Shown here piece after piece: positions 37,958-46,992 of a stretch of 64,000 bases of DNA. The stretch is from Bdellovibrionales bacterium. GTDB taxonomy: Bacteria > Bdellovibrionota > Bdellovibrionia > Bdellovibrionales > Bdellovibrionaceae. The notes beneath the pieces are model-generated. The model did not search any database. It was given only the letters and a program-made list of their open reading frames with translations, and had not been told where the DNA came from. The stretch covers positions 94,489-158,488 of the forward strand of contig JADJOV010000004.1 in the NCBI GenBank assembly GCA_016713585.1, read 5' to 3'. The first letter of the stretch is position 1. The number at the start of each line of letters is the position of its first letter. Both the position numbers and the translations under genes were made by a program.

Positions 37958-38218
37958 GTGAGTCCAGAAAAAGATCAATTGGATTTTCATGTTCATGACG
38001 TTCTTGCGATGTTGGCGGCCGAAGATTGTGCTTTGACTGTTGCTGGGCTCCAGCGGGCTGTTGTTGAGAAGTTTGGGATGTCTGCCAGATTTTCATCCTG
38101 TTCGGCAGACGGAATGGATGCAAAGGAAGCGATTGAGTTTTTATTTGCTCGTCAAAAGTTTTTTGAATGCTCTCCCGGGCAATTCAAATTGAATAGTGGA
38201 AATTCCTGCGGGCACTGA
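37958..38218 (+). CDS. YecH-family probable metal-binding protein
   Basis: 86 residues from GTG 37958 (GGAGG 6-10 bases upstream). It follows the YecH/TIGR03853 pattern: HVHDVLAML near the N-terminus, EKFGMSARFSSCSADGMDAK in the middle (family: RFG-ARFHTCSAEGM), AIEFLFARQKFF, and a C-terminal CGH. The Cys and His residues are taken as metal ligands in this family; function is unproven. Confidence 0.8.
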   Translation: MSPEKDQLDFHVHDVLAMLAAEDCALTVAGLQRAVVEKFGMSARFSSCSADGMDAKEAIEFLFARQKFFECSPGQFKLNSGNSCGH

Positions 38219-38282
38219 ATTGTGCAAACAATATTCTTGCGTTATCATTCGTGGGCAAATTCCGATGTGTCTAGGTGTATTT

Positions 38283-38989
38283 CTAGGTGTGGTTGAAACC
38301 AAACTCACTTTTCACGCTGCAAACGAAGCTTATTTGGCGACCAAGAGTTTCCTTGTCTCTGCGAACGGAATAGTACATGAGATTGTCCCTTGTGTTTTCG
38401 TTAACAAAGTTAACTTGACTTTCAAGTAGACTTAAATCCAGGCATTGACTGCGAAGGACTTCCCCGAGGCTCAGAAGATATTTTCCTGAGCCAAGATCCT
38501 GAAAATGTTTAGGGTTTTTTCGGGAGGTTGATCCTACAACCAAATTTTTCACGTTTTCATCGACTTCGTAAGACTGTTGTTGAACATGTGGTCCAATAAA
38601 GAGCTCGAGGGACTGTAAAGGGACTCCCCTTTCTCGTAATGCTGTGAGTGTTGCTTTGAGAATATTTGTGGAAATGCCTCTCCATCCGGCATGTATGGCA
38701 GCGATCCAGGGGTCGAAGCGCTGGTTATCAAGATAGGAACACAGTCGGCAGTCGAAATACATAGGGCAAGATTTGAAGTTGATGTGATATGTGCATCTGC
38801 GGCCTGTCGAACCTCAGTGGGGTTAGTGGTGATAGTTTCGACGACGCGATTTCCGTGGACCTGATTTAATCTAATGAAAGTCATGTGTGGAAAGTGGGTT
38901 GTGAGGTTTTCTATTGTGGAATGTCGATGACCAAAGAAAGCTATTTTTGATTTTTTTTCCGAGATGAGTCCTAGTTCAATTTTTTGCAC
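38283..38989 (-). CDS. pgeF: Laccase-domain protein PgeF/YfiH, frame-broken
   Basis: About 236 residues from GTG 38989 (AGGGA upstream). It has the family signatures QVHGNRVVE, STADCVPIL and AAIHAGWRGI, with the catalytic Cys/His set. The frame changes once near 38755 (the first frame leaves after CVPILI; the second has DPWIAAIHAGWRG). Members are peptidoglycan-editing amidases (removing L-Ser from UDP-MurNAc) or purine nucleoside enzymes. It converges with the YecH-like gene; no terminator is seen between them. Confidence 0.88.
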
Positions 38990-39097
38990 GTATTTCCCTA
39001 ACTTCCCTATTTTCTTTAAAGAATGTGGCTGAGTCTATGGATATTCAATCTGAAATGACTCAATTGGGGGGTTGACGCTAATTGACAAAGGTTAGAC

Positions 39098-39598
39098 ATG
39101 AAATTTTTTCGTTGGCTAGGAGGTGCTTCTTTTATTAGGCTCTTTCTTATGAAATCTATTTATAAGTTTCTCTTAGAATTCTCTGTTGTATTTTTACTCA
39201 TTCAAAGTGCCCAAGCTGATATAGCTGGATCCTGGAGGGGTTGGGGTGAGTGGAGCTTTGATGGAAGTGGGGCTCGCTGCTCAAATGTTCATTTTGTGTT
39301 TGACGAGACCGAAGAAGAATTGATTCGCAGGAGTGGTCAGTTAGATTGCGAGTATGTCGGGATGGAGGAGTATCCATTGACTCTGCAGAAGAGTGGAGAA
39401 AGCCTTCTATTGAATGGGGTCGTTGTTGGAAAGTTCGATGCAAATCACTATCAGTGGACTGAAAAATATAGCGAGCGCGTGACTATTGAGGTCTCAATAA
39501 TCCGTACGGGATCACATATAGATTACACCGAGAATTGGTTCGACAAAGAGACCGGCCCACTCTATGAGATTCATGCCAGGTGGTTTGGCAGTCCTTAG
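39098..39598 (+). CDS. Small exported beta-rich protein, unknown
   Basis: 166 residues. The ATG at 39098 has AAAGG 9 bases upstream, giving a long signal peptide (core FSVVFLLIQSAQA, cut near residue 40); an internal ATG at 39149 is the alternative. The mature part is about 125 residues of strands (IAGSWRGWGEW; HIDYTENWFDKETGPLYEIH) with two cysteines, in a pattern like small lipocalin-type barrels. No family is recognised. It converges with argH. Confidence 0.6.
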   Translation: MKFFRWLGGASFIRLFLMKSIYKFLLEFSVVFLLIQSAQADIAGSWRGWGEWSFDGSGARCSNVHFVFDETEEELIRRSGQLDCEYVGMEEYPLTLQKSGESLLLNGVVVGKFDANHYQWTEKYSERVTIEVSIIRTGSHIDYTENWFDKETGPLYEIHARWFGSP

Positions 39599-39617
39599 CA
39601 AATTTCGCCCTAACAAA

Positions 39618-41001
39618 TCATAAGGTCAAAGTCATTTCGGCAAGCTGAAGCTGAGCCCTCACGGCTTCTGGAGAGGTTCCTCCTTGGGAGGATCTGGCTT
39701 TCATGACCTGCAGGTGTGGAATTTTTGCCAAGGTCGTTTCATTAAATAAAATGTGTGTGGCTTTGAGCTCTGCAAGCGTAAGATCTTCGAGTCCCTTGCC
39801 GGCGCTCAAACAAGTTTGCACAAGTCGGCCAACAACCTCGTGGGCCTCGCGAAAACTGAGGCCTTTCTCGACCAAATCATCAGCGAGATCGGTGGCATTT
39901 GAAAAATCTTTTCTGAGGGATTCTCTCATACGGTGGGGCTTCCACTGGCATTTCTGGAGCATGAGGATCATTAAACGAAGGCAAGGGCCTACTGTGTCTA
40001 GCCCCGCAAAGAGATGCACTTTGTCCTCCTGCAAATCGCGGTTGTAAGACAGCGGCAGACCTTTCATCATGGTGAGGGATCCCATCAGTGCTCCATGCAC
40101 CCGGCCCACTCGTCCGCGAATAAGCTCGGCCACATCGGGATTTTTCTTTTGGGGCATAATTGAAGACCCGGTTGTCACTTCATCACCAAGTTCCACAAAG
40201 CCGAACTCGGGCGTGCTCCAAAGAATCAGCTCCTCAGCCAGGCGGGAGAGGTGAGTCATGATTAAGGACCCATGAGAGAGAAATTCAATTACAAAATCTC
40301 GATCACTGACGGCATCTAGACTGTTTTCGCTGACTTTTAAAAATCCAAGTTCGCGTTGGACCTGAATCCGATCAATTGGAAATCCAGTTCCTGCTAAGGC
40401 CGCCGAGCCGAGGGGGAGGGAAGAAATTCTCTTAATTGAGTCATTGAGGCGTTGTTGATCGCGATCCAACATCCAAAAGTAGGCCAAAAGGTGATGGGAA
40501 AGACTCACAGGTTGCCCGTGTTGCAAGTGTGTCATGCCGGGGAGAATCGTCTCAAGGTGGAGCTGAGCCTGTTGAAAAAGTTCTTTCTTAAGATCCAGGA
40601 GATTGTCGCAGAGCAAGTGAACTTCATCCAAGAGGTATAGGCGAGTGTCAGTCGCGACCTGGTCATTTCGACTGCGCGCAGTGTGAAGCATTCTCGCGGC
40701 GACACCAATCTTTTGAAAAAGCCGAGTTTCAATTTCTGAATGCAAATCTTCGGCTTCTGGATTGAATTTGATTACACCTTTTGACATTTCTAGGGCGAGT
40801 TCCTCACCAATTTGAAGCAAGCCCGCGATAATGGTTTCGGCCTGAGCAGTGTCGATGATTTTTTGTCGACCGAGCATTCGAGCATGGGCGATAGAAGCTT
40901 TCAAATCGTGCTCCCAGAGTCTAGAATCGATATCGAGACTCGCAGAAAAAGTTCTACTTCCCTGGCTGTTTGTTTTCAAATCGCCCGCCCCAAAGTTTCA
41001 T
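39618..41001 (-). CDS. argH: Argininosuccinate lyase, frame-broken near the start
   Basis: Splits argininosuccinate into arginine and fumarate, the last step of arginine synthesis. The signature GSSIMPQKKNPD, HTARSRNDQ and MTHLQHGQP are present. The long open frame begins only with a TTG at 40979, but the genuine N-terminus MKLWGGRFENKQPGK is visible from the ATG at 40999-41001 in another frame; one indel near 40955 joins them (RTFSASLDIDSRL). This ATG overlaps the argG stop (TGATG), so argGH are coupled. Full length is about 461 residues, normal for ArgH. Confidence 0.95.
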
Positions 41002-42256
41002 CAGATGTCCTTGTTTTTTTGATTTTGAAATTTACTCATCAACGACTGATACATTCTCGACTGAAGGCCAAAATTCTTCACAGAACCTGTGCTTTCGCGT
41101 TGATCAAATGTGGTGGTATCAAACGAGGCAAGCTCTTCCGAGTACAGTGCCCAAGGGGATTTGCGGCCCAAAATCGTCGCGGTGCCTTTGAATAACTTTA
41201 AAGAAACAGAACCTGAGACCCGACTTTGGGTTGAATTGATAAAACATTCCAAGTCGGCTTTCAAAGGGTCCCACCAAAGTCCTTCATAAGCCAGACGACT
41301 CCACTCTTGATCGACCAGGTTCTTGAAGCGGATTTCGTCTCGAGTGAGAACCAGATTTTCAAGAGCCTTGTGAGCCTTTAAGAAAACGACAGCAGCCGGG
41401 CACTCGTAGTTTTCACGAACTTTCAGTCCCATCATACGATCCTCCATGACATCAATGCGTCCAACTCCGTGTTTTCCGGCGAGCGCATTCATTTTTATAA
41501 TCAATTGTGCTGGAGAGGATCGCTCGTTGTTGACAGCAATAGGAACCCCGTTTGAAAACTCAATTTTGATCTCTTCAGCTTTTTCTTCTGCCTGTTCGCC
41601 CGATTTTGTCCACTGAAAAATCTCTTCTGGAGGAGCAAAGTCGGGCTCTTCTAGGCGTCCGCCCTCGATCGAGCGTCCCCAAAGATTCTCGTCGATGGAC
41701 CAAATTTTTCCAATGACTGTTGAATAGGGACCTTGTTCATGAGCGCATACTCAATTTCCCAGCTTCGAGTCATATTTCGCTCTCGGACCGGGGCGTGAAT
41801 TGTCGCCTCTGGCATGAGGGAGCGAAGGACGAACTCAATTCGATACTGATCATTGCCCTTTCCAGTACAGCCATGGGCAAAGGCCTTGACTCCCAATTTT
41901 TGAGCGACCTCAACGGCTTTGGCTGCAATGAGGGGGCGAGCAATCGAGGTTGACATGGGGTAGCCCTGATAGTCTCCATTGGCCCTAATAGCTGGCCAGC
42001 AAAATTTCTCAGCAAATTCTTCTTTAGCGTCCACCGTATAGTGTTCGGTTTGAAGGATTTTTGCTTTCTCGGCGGCTTGGGCAATATCTGTTTGGGGTTG
42101 CCCGACATCAACTGTGACAGTGACGAGTTTTTGATAGCCATATTCTTGCCTCATCAGCGGGATGCAGATGGAGGTGTCGAGTCCGCCACTGTAGATGAGA
42201 AGAACTTGGGATTGGGCTGCGGCCGGATTTTTTATATTGTTTGGATTGATTGGCAT
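41001..42256 (-). CDS. argG: Argininosuccinate synthase, frame-broken
   Basis: Joins citrulline and aspartate using ATP. The PP-loop YSGGLDTS near the N-terminus, STSIARPLIAAKAVEVA, and AHGCTGKGNDQYR are present. One A is missing from the run of A near 41711-41715: with it the sense is LEKIWSIDENLWGRSIEGG; without it the frame stops at 41651. The C-terminal part (GKHGVGRIDVMEDRMMGLK) then runs to 41001. The start is the ATG at 42256, with AAGGAGG 7 bases upstream. About 419 residues, slightly longer than usual at the N-terminus. Confidence 0.95.
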
Positions 42257-42349
42257 GAGGGGCCTCCTTTTTTTGTTCAGAAACGCTGATTTTGTAGACA
42301 AAAGCACAGGAATAATTATGCAGTCAAGTCTAATTAAATGATTTTAAAT

Positions 42350-42404
42350 TTGACAAGCTGAAAAAATGCATCGATTATGCATCACATCTGCATAAATATG
42401 TGCA
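42350..42404 (+). promoter_or_regulatory. argC promoter with two candidate ARG boxes
   Basis: TTGACA (42350-42355) and GATTAT (42373-42378), 17 bases apart, form a plausible sigma-70 promoter toward argC. Two imperfect palindromes overlap and follow the -10: TGCATcgattATGCA (42367-42381) and TGCATaaatatgTGCA (42389-42404). Their centres are about 22 bases apart, near the 21-base spacing of paired ArgR boxes, and they resemble the TGnAT/ATnCA half-sites. ArgR is encoded at 46528. The same region would control divergent argGH. Confidence 0.65.
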
Positions 42405-42463
42405 TACAATTTGGGCAGTGATTTGTTAGGCAAAAGAGAAAAAAAGGTGAAAAAGGTAAAAAA

Positions 42464-42496
42464 GGAACAAAAGGAACAAAAGGAACAAAAGGAACA
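42464..42496. repeat. 9-bp repeat carrying tandem Shine-Dalgarno sequences
   Basis: GGAACAAAA is repeated three times at 42464, 42473 and 42482, with a fourth partial copy (GGAACA) running into the argC ATG at 42497. Each unit has AAGGA, so the leader holds four overlapping ribosome-binding sites; less regular AAAAAGG units lie just upstream. Confidence 0.85.
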
Positions 42497-43603
42497 ATGA
42501 AAGAAAAGACGTCGGAAAAGCCATTCCCAACAGTTTCAATTGTGGGGGCCCGTGGTTATGCAGGTCTAGAGTTGGCAAAACTGCTTTTGAAGCATCCTGG
42601 AGTTCGGTTGACTCACTGTTTTGCAACGACAGAGTTCGCTCTCAGTGACGATCTATTTGAAGAAGAAGCTCGGAATGTGATTTGTTTGCCAGAACGTGAG
42701 CTTTTTAGAAATTTAACTGACTTTGTGTTTTTGGCGACTCCGGCTGAAGTCGCGATGAAACTGGCCCCGGCTCTCATTGCTGAGGGTCGAAAAGTAATCG
42801 ATTTGAGTGGGGCTTTTCGTTTGAAAAAAAACGACTATCAAGAATGGTATCATTTTTTTCATTCAGCACCAGAGCTTTTGGGTCAGGCTCATTATGGACT
42901 CGTGCCATTTTGCGGTCCACTTGGGCCTAAGACGAATCTGATTTCAAATCCCGGCTGCTATGCTTCGGCAATTTCTTTGGCACTCATTCCCCTGTTGAGA
43001 AAGAATTTAGTAGATCCGGAGACTATTGTTATAGACGCTAAGTCAGGGACGACCGGCGCGGGCAGGAAAGCGGCTGAAAATTTAATTTTCTCAGAAGTGG
43101 ATGGGGATTGCTCTCCCTATCGTGTGGGACGTCATCAGCACAGTCCAGAGATTCAAGAGGCAGTCGAATCCGCATCTGGCGTTGTCATTGATCCTCATTT
43201 GATTACGTCTCTTTTGCCAGTCAAGCGTGGGATTATTGCCGGCATCTATGCTCAATCCAAGGCTTTGGGAGTTGAGACCCTGACAGAGGCTTATGCTGAA
43301 GCCTATGGGAATTATCCATTGGTTCGATTTGGACCAGCCATTTCTCGACTGGCAAGTCTAAGCAAGGTGGTTGGAACTCCCTACACCCATATTAGTTATG
43401 AGTTAGTCGGGCGTAAACTGTATTTGTTTTCGTGTATAGATAATCTCCTGAAGGGAGCAGCCAGCGGTGCGATTGAGAACTTAAATAGTTACCTGGATCT
43501 TCCTTCAGAGACGGGTCTAATTTTTCAAGGAGGTACTCATGAGCCCAGGGCCTGGTTTGCAAAGAACGATTCTTCCGATGGGATTTTTGGCGAGCGGCAT
43601 TAA
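42497..43603 (+). CDS. argC: N-acetyl-gamma-glutamyl-phosphate reductase
   Basis: Reduces N-acetylglutamyl phosphate with NADPH. The N-terminal Rossmann motif SIVGARGYAGLELAKLL, the catalytic Cys in SNPGCYAS, and the active-site region GRHQHSPEI are all present. The open frame runs to 43603 and overlaps argJ by 65 bases, giving an unusual tail. Adding one T to the T5 run near 43521-43525 ends the protein as GLIFSRRYS at a TGA that overlaps the argJ ATG (ATGA at 43539-43542). This is probably the true end, about 350 residues. Confidence 0.95.
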   Translation: MKEKTSEKPFPTVSIVGARGYAGLELAKLLLKHPGVRLTHCFATTEFALSDDLFEEEARNVICLPERELFRNLTDFVFLATPAEVAMKLAPALIAEGRKVIDLSGAFRLKKNDYQEWYHFFHSAPELLGQAHYGLVPFCGPLGPKTNLISNPGCYASAISLALIPLLRKNLVDPETIVIDAKSGTTGAGRKAAENLIFSEVDGDCSPYRVGRHQHSPEIQEAVESASGVVIDPHLITSLLPVKRGIIAGIYAQSKALGVETLTEAYAEAYGNYPLVRFGPAISRLASLSKVVGTPYTHISYELVGRKLYLFSCIDNLLKGAASGAIENLNSYLDLPSETGLIFQGGTHEPRAWFAKNDSSDGIFGERH

Positions 43604-44735
43604 CAGCGGGGTTCGGAGGTATCGTCCTGATGTTGGATTGATCATCTCTGAAATCGAGGCCGTGGCAGCCGGTGTGTTTACTTTGAATGAATGCAAGGCC
43701 GCCCCGGTAGTTTACTGTCAAAATATTTTGCCCTCAACTCGCATTCGAGCATTGGTGACGAATTCTGGGCAAGCGAATGCGGCCACCGGGTCGCTGGGAG
43801 TTGAAAATAATTTAAAAATGGTGAATCGTGTGGCTCAAGAATTGGGCGTGGCTCAAAATCAAGTTCTGGTGGCAAGTACTGGAGTGATTGGAGTCCAATT
43901 GGCTGTGGATAAAATCAATGAAGCTATCCCTGAATTGGTTGAACGGGCCTCACAAGTGGCAGAAAATTTTGCTCTGGCAATTCTGACGACTGATCTGGTT
44001 CCAAAGACAGTGACGACCACGGTGTCTCTGTCTCAGGGGGTTGTGAGAATCACTGGGATCTGCAAGGGGTCAGGAATGATTCATCCGAATATGGCCACGA
44101 TGTTGGGCTATATTTTGACAGATGTGGTGTTGAGTCCTGAACTTGCTCAGAGTCTTCTGAAGGAAGCGACTGATTTGAGTTTTAATATGATCAGTGTTGA
44201 TGGTGATTGCTCAACGAATGATTGTAATTTTTTAATTGCCAATGGAGCTTCTGAAGTTGAAATCAAGAACGCTGAGGATCTTTTGGTTTTTAAGAAAGCA
44301 TTGATTGAGGTTTCTCAGTTTTTGGCCCAGTCAATTGCTGCAGACGGAGAGGGTGCTAACAAGTTGATCGAAGTTCAGATGCTCGGGGCTCCTGATTTGG
44401 AAGTCGCGAGAAGGGCCGCCCGAGGGATTACATTGTCACCATTAATTAAGACAGCTATTCATGGGGAGGACCCCAACTGGGGGAGGATTCTCGCTCGTTT
44501 GGGGGCCGAACGGGTGCCTTCGGCAGCGCTTGATCTGATGTCCTTACGAATTCAGGGAGTCCTGATGTATGAGCAGGGTCAGCCGAAAGTATTTGATCGA
44601 GAGGCGCTTCGACAAAAACTAAAACAACCAAAGGTGAAAATTGAAATCGATTTGAAGTCAGGGGTCGAAAGTGCAACGGCCTGGGGCTGTGACCTTTCGA
44701 AACGCTATGTCGAAATCAATACGGAGTATTCATGA
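43539..44735 (+). CDS. argJ: Bifunctional ornithine acetyltransferase / N-acetylglutamate synthase
   Basis: 398 residues, intact. It recycles the acetyl group from N-acetylornithine to glutamate, so no separate ArgE is required. The self-cleavage site and nucleophile threonine lie in HPNMATMLGYI; the oxyanion motif GICKGSGM and SVDGDCSTND are present. AAGGAGG lies 6 bases before the ATG. The stop overlaps argB (ATGA at 44732-44735). The C-terminal DLSKRYVEINTEYS is typical. Confidence 0.96.
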   Translation: MSPGPGLQRTILPMGFLASGINSGVRRYRPDVGLIISEIEAVAAGVFTLNECKAAPVVYCQNILPSTRIRALVTNSGQANAATGSLGVENNLKMVNRVAQELGVAQNQVLVASTGVIGVQLAVDKINEAIPELVERASQVAENFALAILTTDLVPKTVTTTVSLSQGVVRITGICKGSGMIHPNMATMLGYILTDVVLSPELAQSLLKEATDLSFNMISVDGDCSTNDCNFLIANGASEVEIKNAEDLLVFKKALIEVSQFLAQSIAADGEGANKLIEVQMLGAPDLEVARRAARGITLSPLIKTAIHGEDPNWGRILARLGAERVPSAALDLMSLRIQGVLMYEQGQPKVFDREALRQKLKQPKVKIEIDLKSGVESATAWGCDLSKRYVEINTEYS

Positions 44736-45565
44736 CGCCTTCTCGAATCGTTATTAAATTGGGCGGCGCGAGCCTTCAGGATGAAGCTGTTTTGAGTGTT
44801 TTTGCAGGAGCCATCAGGCAATACCGACGCTTCGGTTTTGAGGTGATTGTTGTTCATGGCGGGGGTCCGGCAATTAATGCAGAACTGACTCGCCTGGGTA
44901 TAATCTGGAGCTTTCTCCACGGGCAACGGGTGACGACTCCTGAAATGATGAAGGTTGTTGAGAAAGTACTTGTGGATCAAGTCAACTCCAGCCTTGTGGA
45001 TGTTTTAAAGAGTCATGGACTTGCTGTTCAGGGATTATCCGGGGCTGATGGAAAGATTCTTTTTTGTACGCCGATCTCTGAAGAATTGGGATTGGTTGGC
45101 TTGATCAGAGAGGTTTCTGTTCAAAAGATCGAGGAAGTTCTTTCTCGTCCAGATTCTCCAATTCCTGTGGTTGCGCCAATTGGTGTGGGAGTCCAGGACG
45201 AAAGGTACAATATAAATGCGGATTGGGCTGCAAGCCGCCTCGCTGTTGAGTTAAAGGCAAAGTATTTAATTTTTCTGACTGATCAATGCGGAATCTTAAA
45301 TGGTGAAGGCAAAACAATTCGAACAATCTCTGTTCCGCACTTGAAGGAACTTGTTGAGAATGGAGTCGTCACACAGGGAATGTTGACTAAGACAAGAACA
45401 ATTTTATCAGCCTTAGAAAATGGCGTGAACGCCGTGCGGGTGATGAATGGGCTTGAGACTTTGAACGGATTGTGGAGTGATTCAATCGGGACTTGGTGTC
45501 TGCCTGCGGACGTGCTTGCCTTGGGCGTGTGTCTGCCTACGGAAGGAGTGTGCCTGCGGAAGTGA
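44732..45565 (+). CDS. argB: Acetylglutamate kinase
   Basis: 277 residues. It phosphorylates N-acetylglutamate. The motifs VIKLGGASL, VVHGGGPAIN, the RYNINADWAA region and KTRTILSALENGV are present. The family normally ends shortly after the GIGT motif (here SIGTW); this protein carries about 22 more residues (CLPADVLALG onward) encoded by the degenerate repeat at 45497-45560. Whether the tail is real or a frame effect is open. It is ten bases upstream of argF. Confidence 0.95.
   Translation: MTPSRIVIKLGGASLQDEAVLSVFAGAIRQYRRFGFEVIVVHGGGPAINAELTRLGIIWSFLHGQRVTTPEMMKVVEKVLVDQVNSSLVDVLKSHGLAVQGLSGADGKILFCTPISEELGLVGLIREVSVQKIEEVLSRPDSPIPVVAPIGVGVQDERYNINADWAASRLAVELKAKYLIFLTDQCGILNGEGKTIRTISVPHLKELVENGVVTQGMLTKTRTILSALENGVNAVRVMNGLETLNGLWSDSIGTWCLPADVLALGVCLPTEGVCLRK
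45497..45560. repeat. Degenerate repeat in the argB 3' end
   Basis: Three copies related to TGTCTGCCTGCGGA: at 45497-45510, 45530-45543 (one change) and about 45548-45560 (two bases lost). They encode the extra C-terminal tail of ArgB and end just before argF. Confidence 0.7.
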
Positions 45566-45574
45566 GACCAGCTT

Positions 45575-46528
45575 ATGTTTGAAATTGGGTCGATGCATTT
45601 TTTGACAGGTGAAGAGCTTTCTCGGGCAGAGCTCATTGAACTCTTGAAGGTGGCAGAGTTTTTTAAGGTGAGTCGTGAAAAGACGCGAGAAGAGCTTTTG
45701 ACTTCAGCGAGTCCGGGGGTTTTGTCGGGGAAGACAATTGCGATGATTTTTGAGAAGCCTTCCCTACTAACTCGGTTGAGTTTTGGAGTGGGTATTCATG
45801 AGCTCGGTGGGCATGCGCTCGAGCTTCAGGGGAATCAAACAAAAAGGAAGACCCTGAGGATGCAATTCGGGTCCTGCAGGGGAATGGTTCATGGAGTGAT
45901 GCTGAGAACCTTTGAGCATTCGATTCTGGACCGCATGGTTTCACTGGCAAAGATTCCTGTTGTGAACGGACTTTCAGATTCGCACCATCCATGCCAAGCT
46001 TTGGCCGATCTATTGACTCTTAAACAAAACTTTGGTTCTCTTCAGGGCTTGAGACTCGCCTACATTGGAGACGGAAATAACGTTTTGCATTCGCTTTTGT
46101 TGCTGGCGCCTTTTTTGGGCATAGATGTTCACTACGCCTGTCCCAACGGCTATCTGCCGGATAGGGAAATTTTGGGACGAGCCCAAGCCCGCGCCATCCT
46201 CGGTAAAGCTCAGATTCAAAAATTCGAAAGTCCCGAGGGCGCCGTCGCGGGGGTGCATGCAATTTATACCGATGTGTGGACGAGCATGGGTTTTGAAGAA
46301 GAGAACGCTTTGCGTGTCAAGGTCTTTGCGGATTATCAGATCAATCGTGAGCTTTTGTCTTTAGCTGACCCACGGGCCGTCATTATGCATTGTTTGCCGA
46401 TGGTCAAGGGAAGTGAGATAACGGCAGAAATGGTTGAGCATCCAAGAGCGGTTTTGTTTCAACAGGCCGAAAATCGATTGCATGCTCAGAAAGCTTTGCT
46501 GCACGGAATTTATTCTAAAAGGGTGTAA
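45575..46528 (+). CDS. argF: Ornithine carbamoyltransferase, with two compensating frame errors
   Basis: 317 residues. It makes citrulline from ornithine and carbamoyl phosphate. HHPCQALADLLT, GDGNNVLHSLL and MHCLPMVKG match the family. Two oddities: the carbamoyl-phosphate loop, normally S-T/L-R-T-R, reads SLLTR here, so one key Arg is Leu; and residues from 45848 to about 45892 make no sense in frame (KTLRMQFGSCR) but read EDPEDAIRVLQG in the next frame, exactly the family segment before MVHGVMLRTFEH. Two opposite indels therefore flank this stretch. The start may be ATG 45575 or ATG 45593. The stop overlaps argR (TAATG). Confidence 0.93.
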   Translation: MFEIGSMHFLTGEELSRAELIELLKVAEFFKVSREKTREELLTSASPGVLSGKTIAMIFEKPSLLTRLSFGVGIHELGGHALELQGNQTKRKTLRMQFGSCRGMVHGVMLRTFEHSILDRMVSLAKIPVVNGLSDSHHPCQALADLLTLKQNFGSLQGLRLAYIGDGNNVLHSLLLLAPFLGIDVHYACPNGYLPDREILGRAQARAILGKAQIQKFESPEGAVAGVHAIYTDVWTSMGFEEENALRVKVFADYQINRELLSLADPRAVIMHCLPMVKGSEITAEMVEHPRAVLFQQAENRLHAQKALLHGIYSKRV

Positions 46529-46992
46529 TGTTTATGGCGATCAAGGAATCTCGAGATAGAGTTAACGTTCTTCGCAAACTTCTTTCTGAGGGCGAGATGA
46601 CTACCCAGGAAGATTTGGTCGAGGAGCTGCTTCGTCAAAAGTTTCATGTGACTCAAAGTACTGTTTCCAGGGACTTACGGCGAATTGGAGCCATCAAGGC
46701 CTCTGATCCTTCCGGACGAGTGGTATATTGTTTGCCTGATGATTTAATGAGTGCCCCCCCGATCCCAGTTTCAGGTTTGCGTGGACTCCTTCAAGAGATT
46801 CAGCACAATGGGGCCATGATTGTGATTCACACGAGTCCGGGCTCAGCAAGTCTTGTTGCAAGACATCTGGATCAAACCAAGCCCGAAGGTATTCTGGGCA
46901 CGATTGCCGGAGATGATACTATTTTCGTGGCACCAGCTTCAATGAAGAAAATTCCTCAAACTGTTCAAGCGATCCTTGATGAATTGTCCTAA
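46528..46992 (+). CDS. argR: Arginine repressor
   Basis: 154 residues, intact. The N-terminal winged helix (TTQEDLVEELLRQKFHVTQS, then TVSRDLRRIGAIKA) and the C-terminal arginine-binding, hexamer-forming domain (VIHTSPGSASLVARHLDQT; ILGTIAGDDTIFV) are complete. It is the last gene of argCJBFR. It probably binds the boxes at 42367-42404 and so controls its own operon and argGH. Confidence 0.96.
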   Translation: MFMAIKESRDRVNVLRKLLSEGEMTTQEDLVEELLRQKFHVTQSTVSRDLRRIGAIKASDPSGRVVYCLPDDLMSAPPIPVSGLRGLLQEIQHNGAMIVIHTSPGSASLVARHLDQTKPEGILGTIAGDDTIFVAPASMKKIPQTVQAILDELS

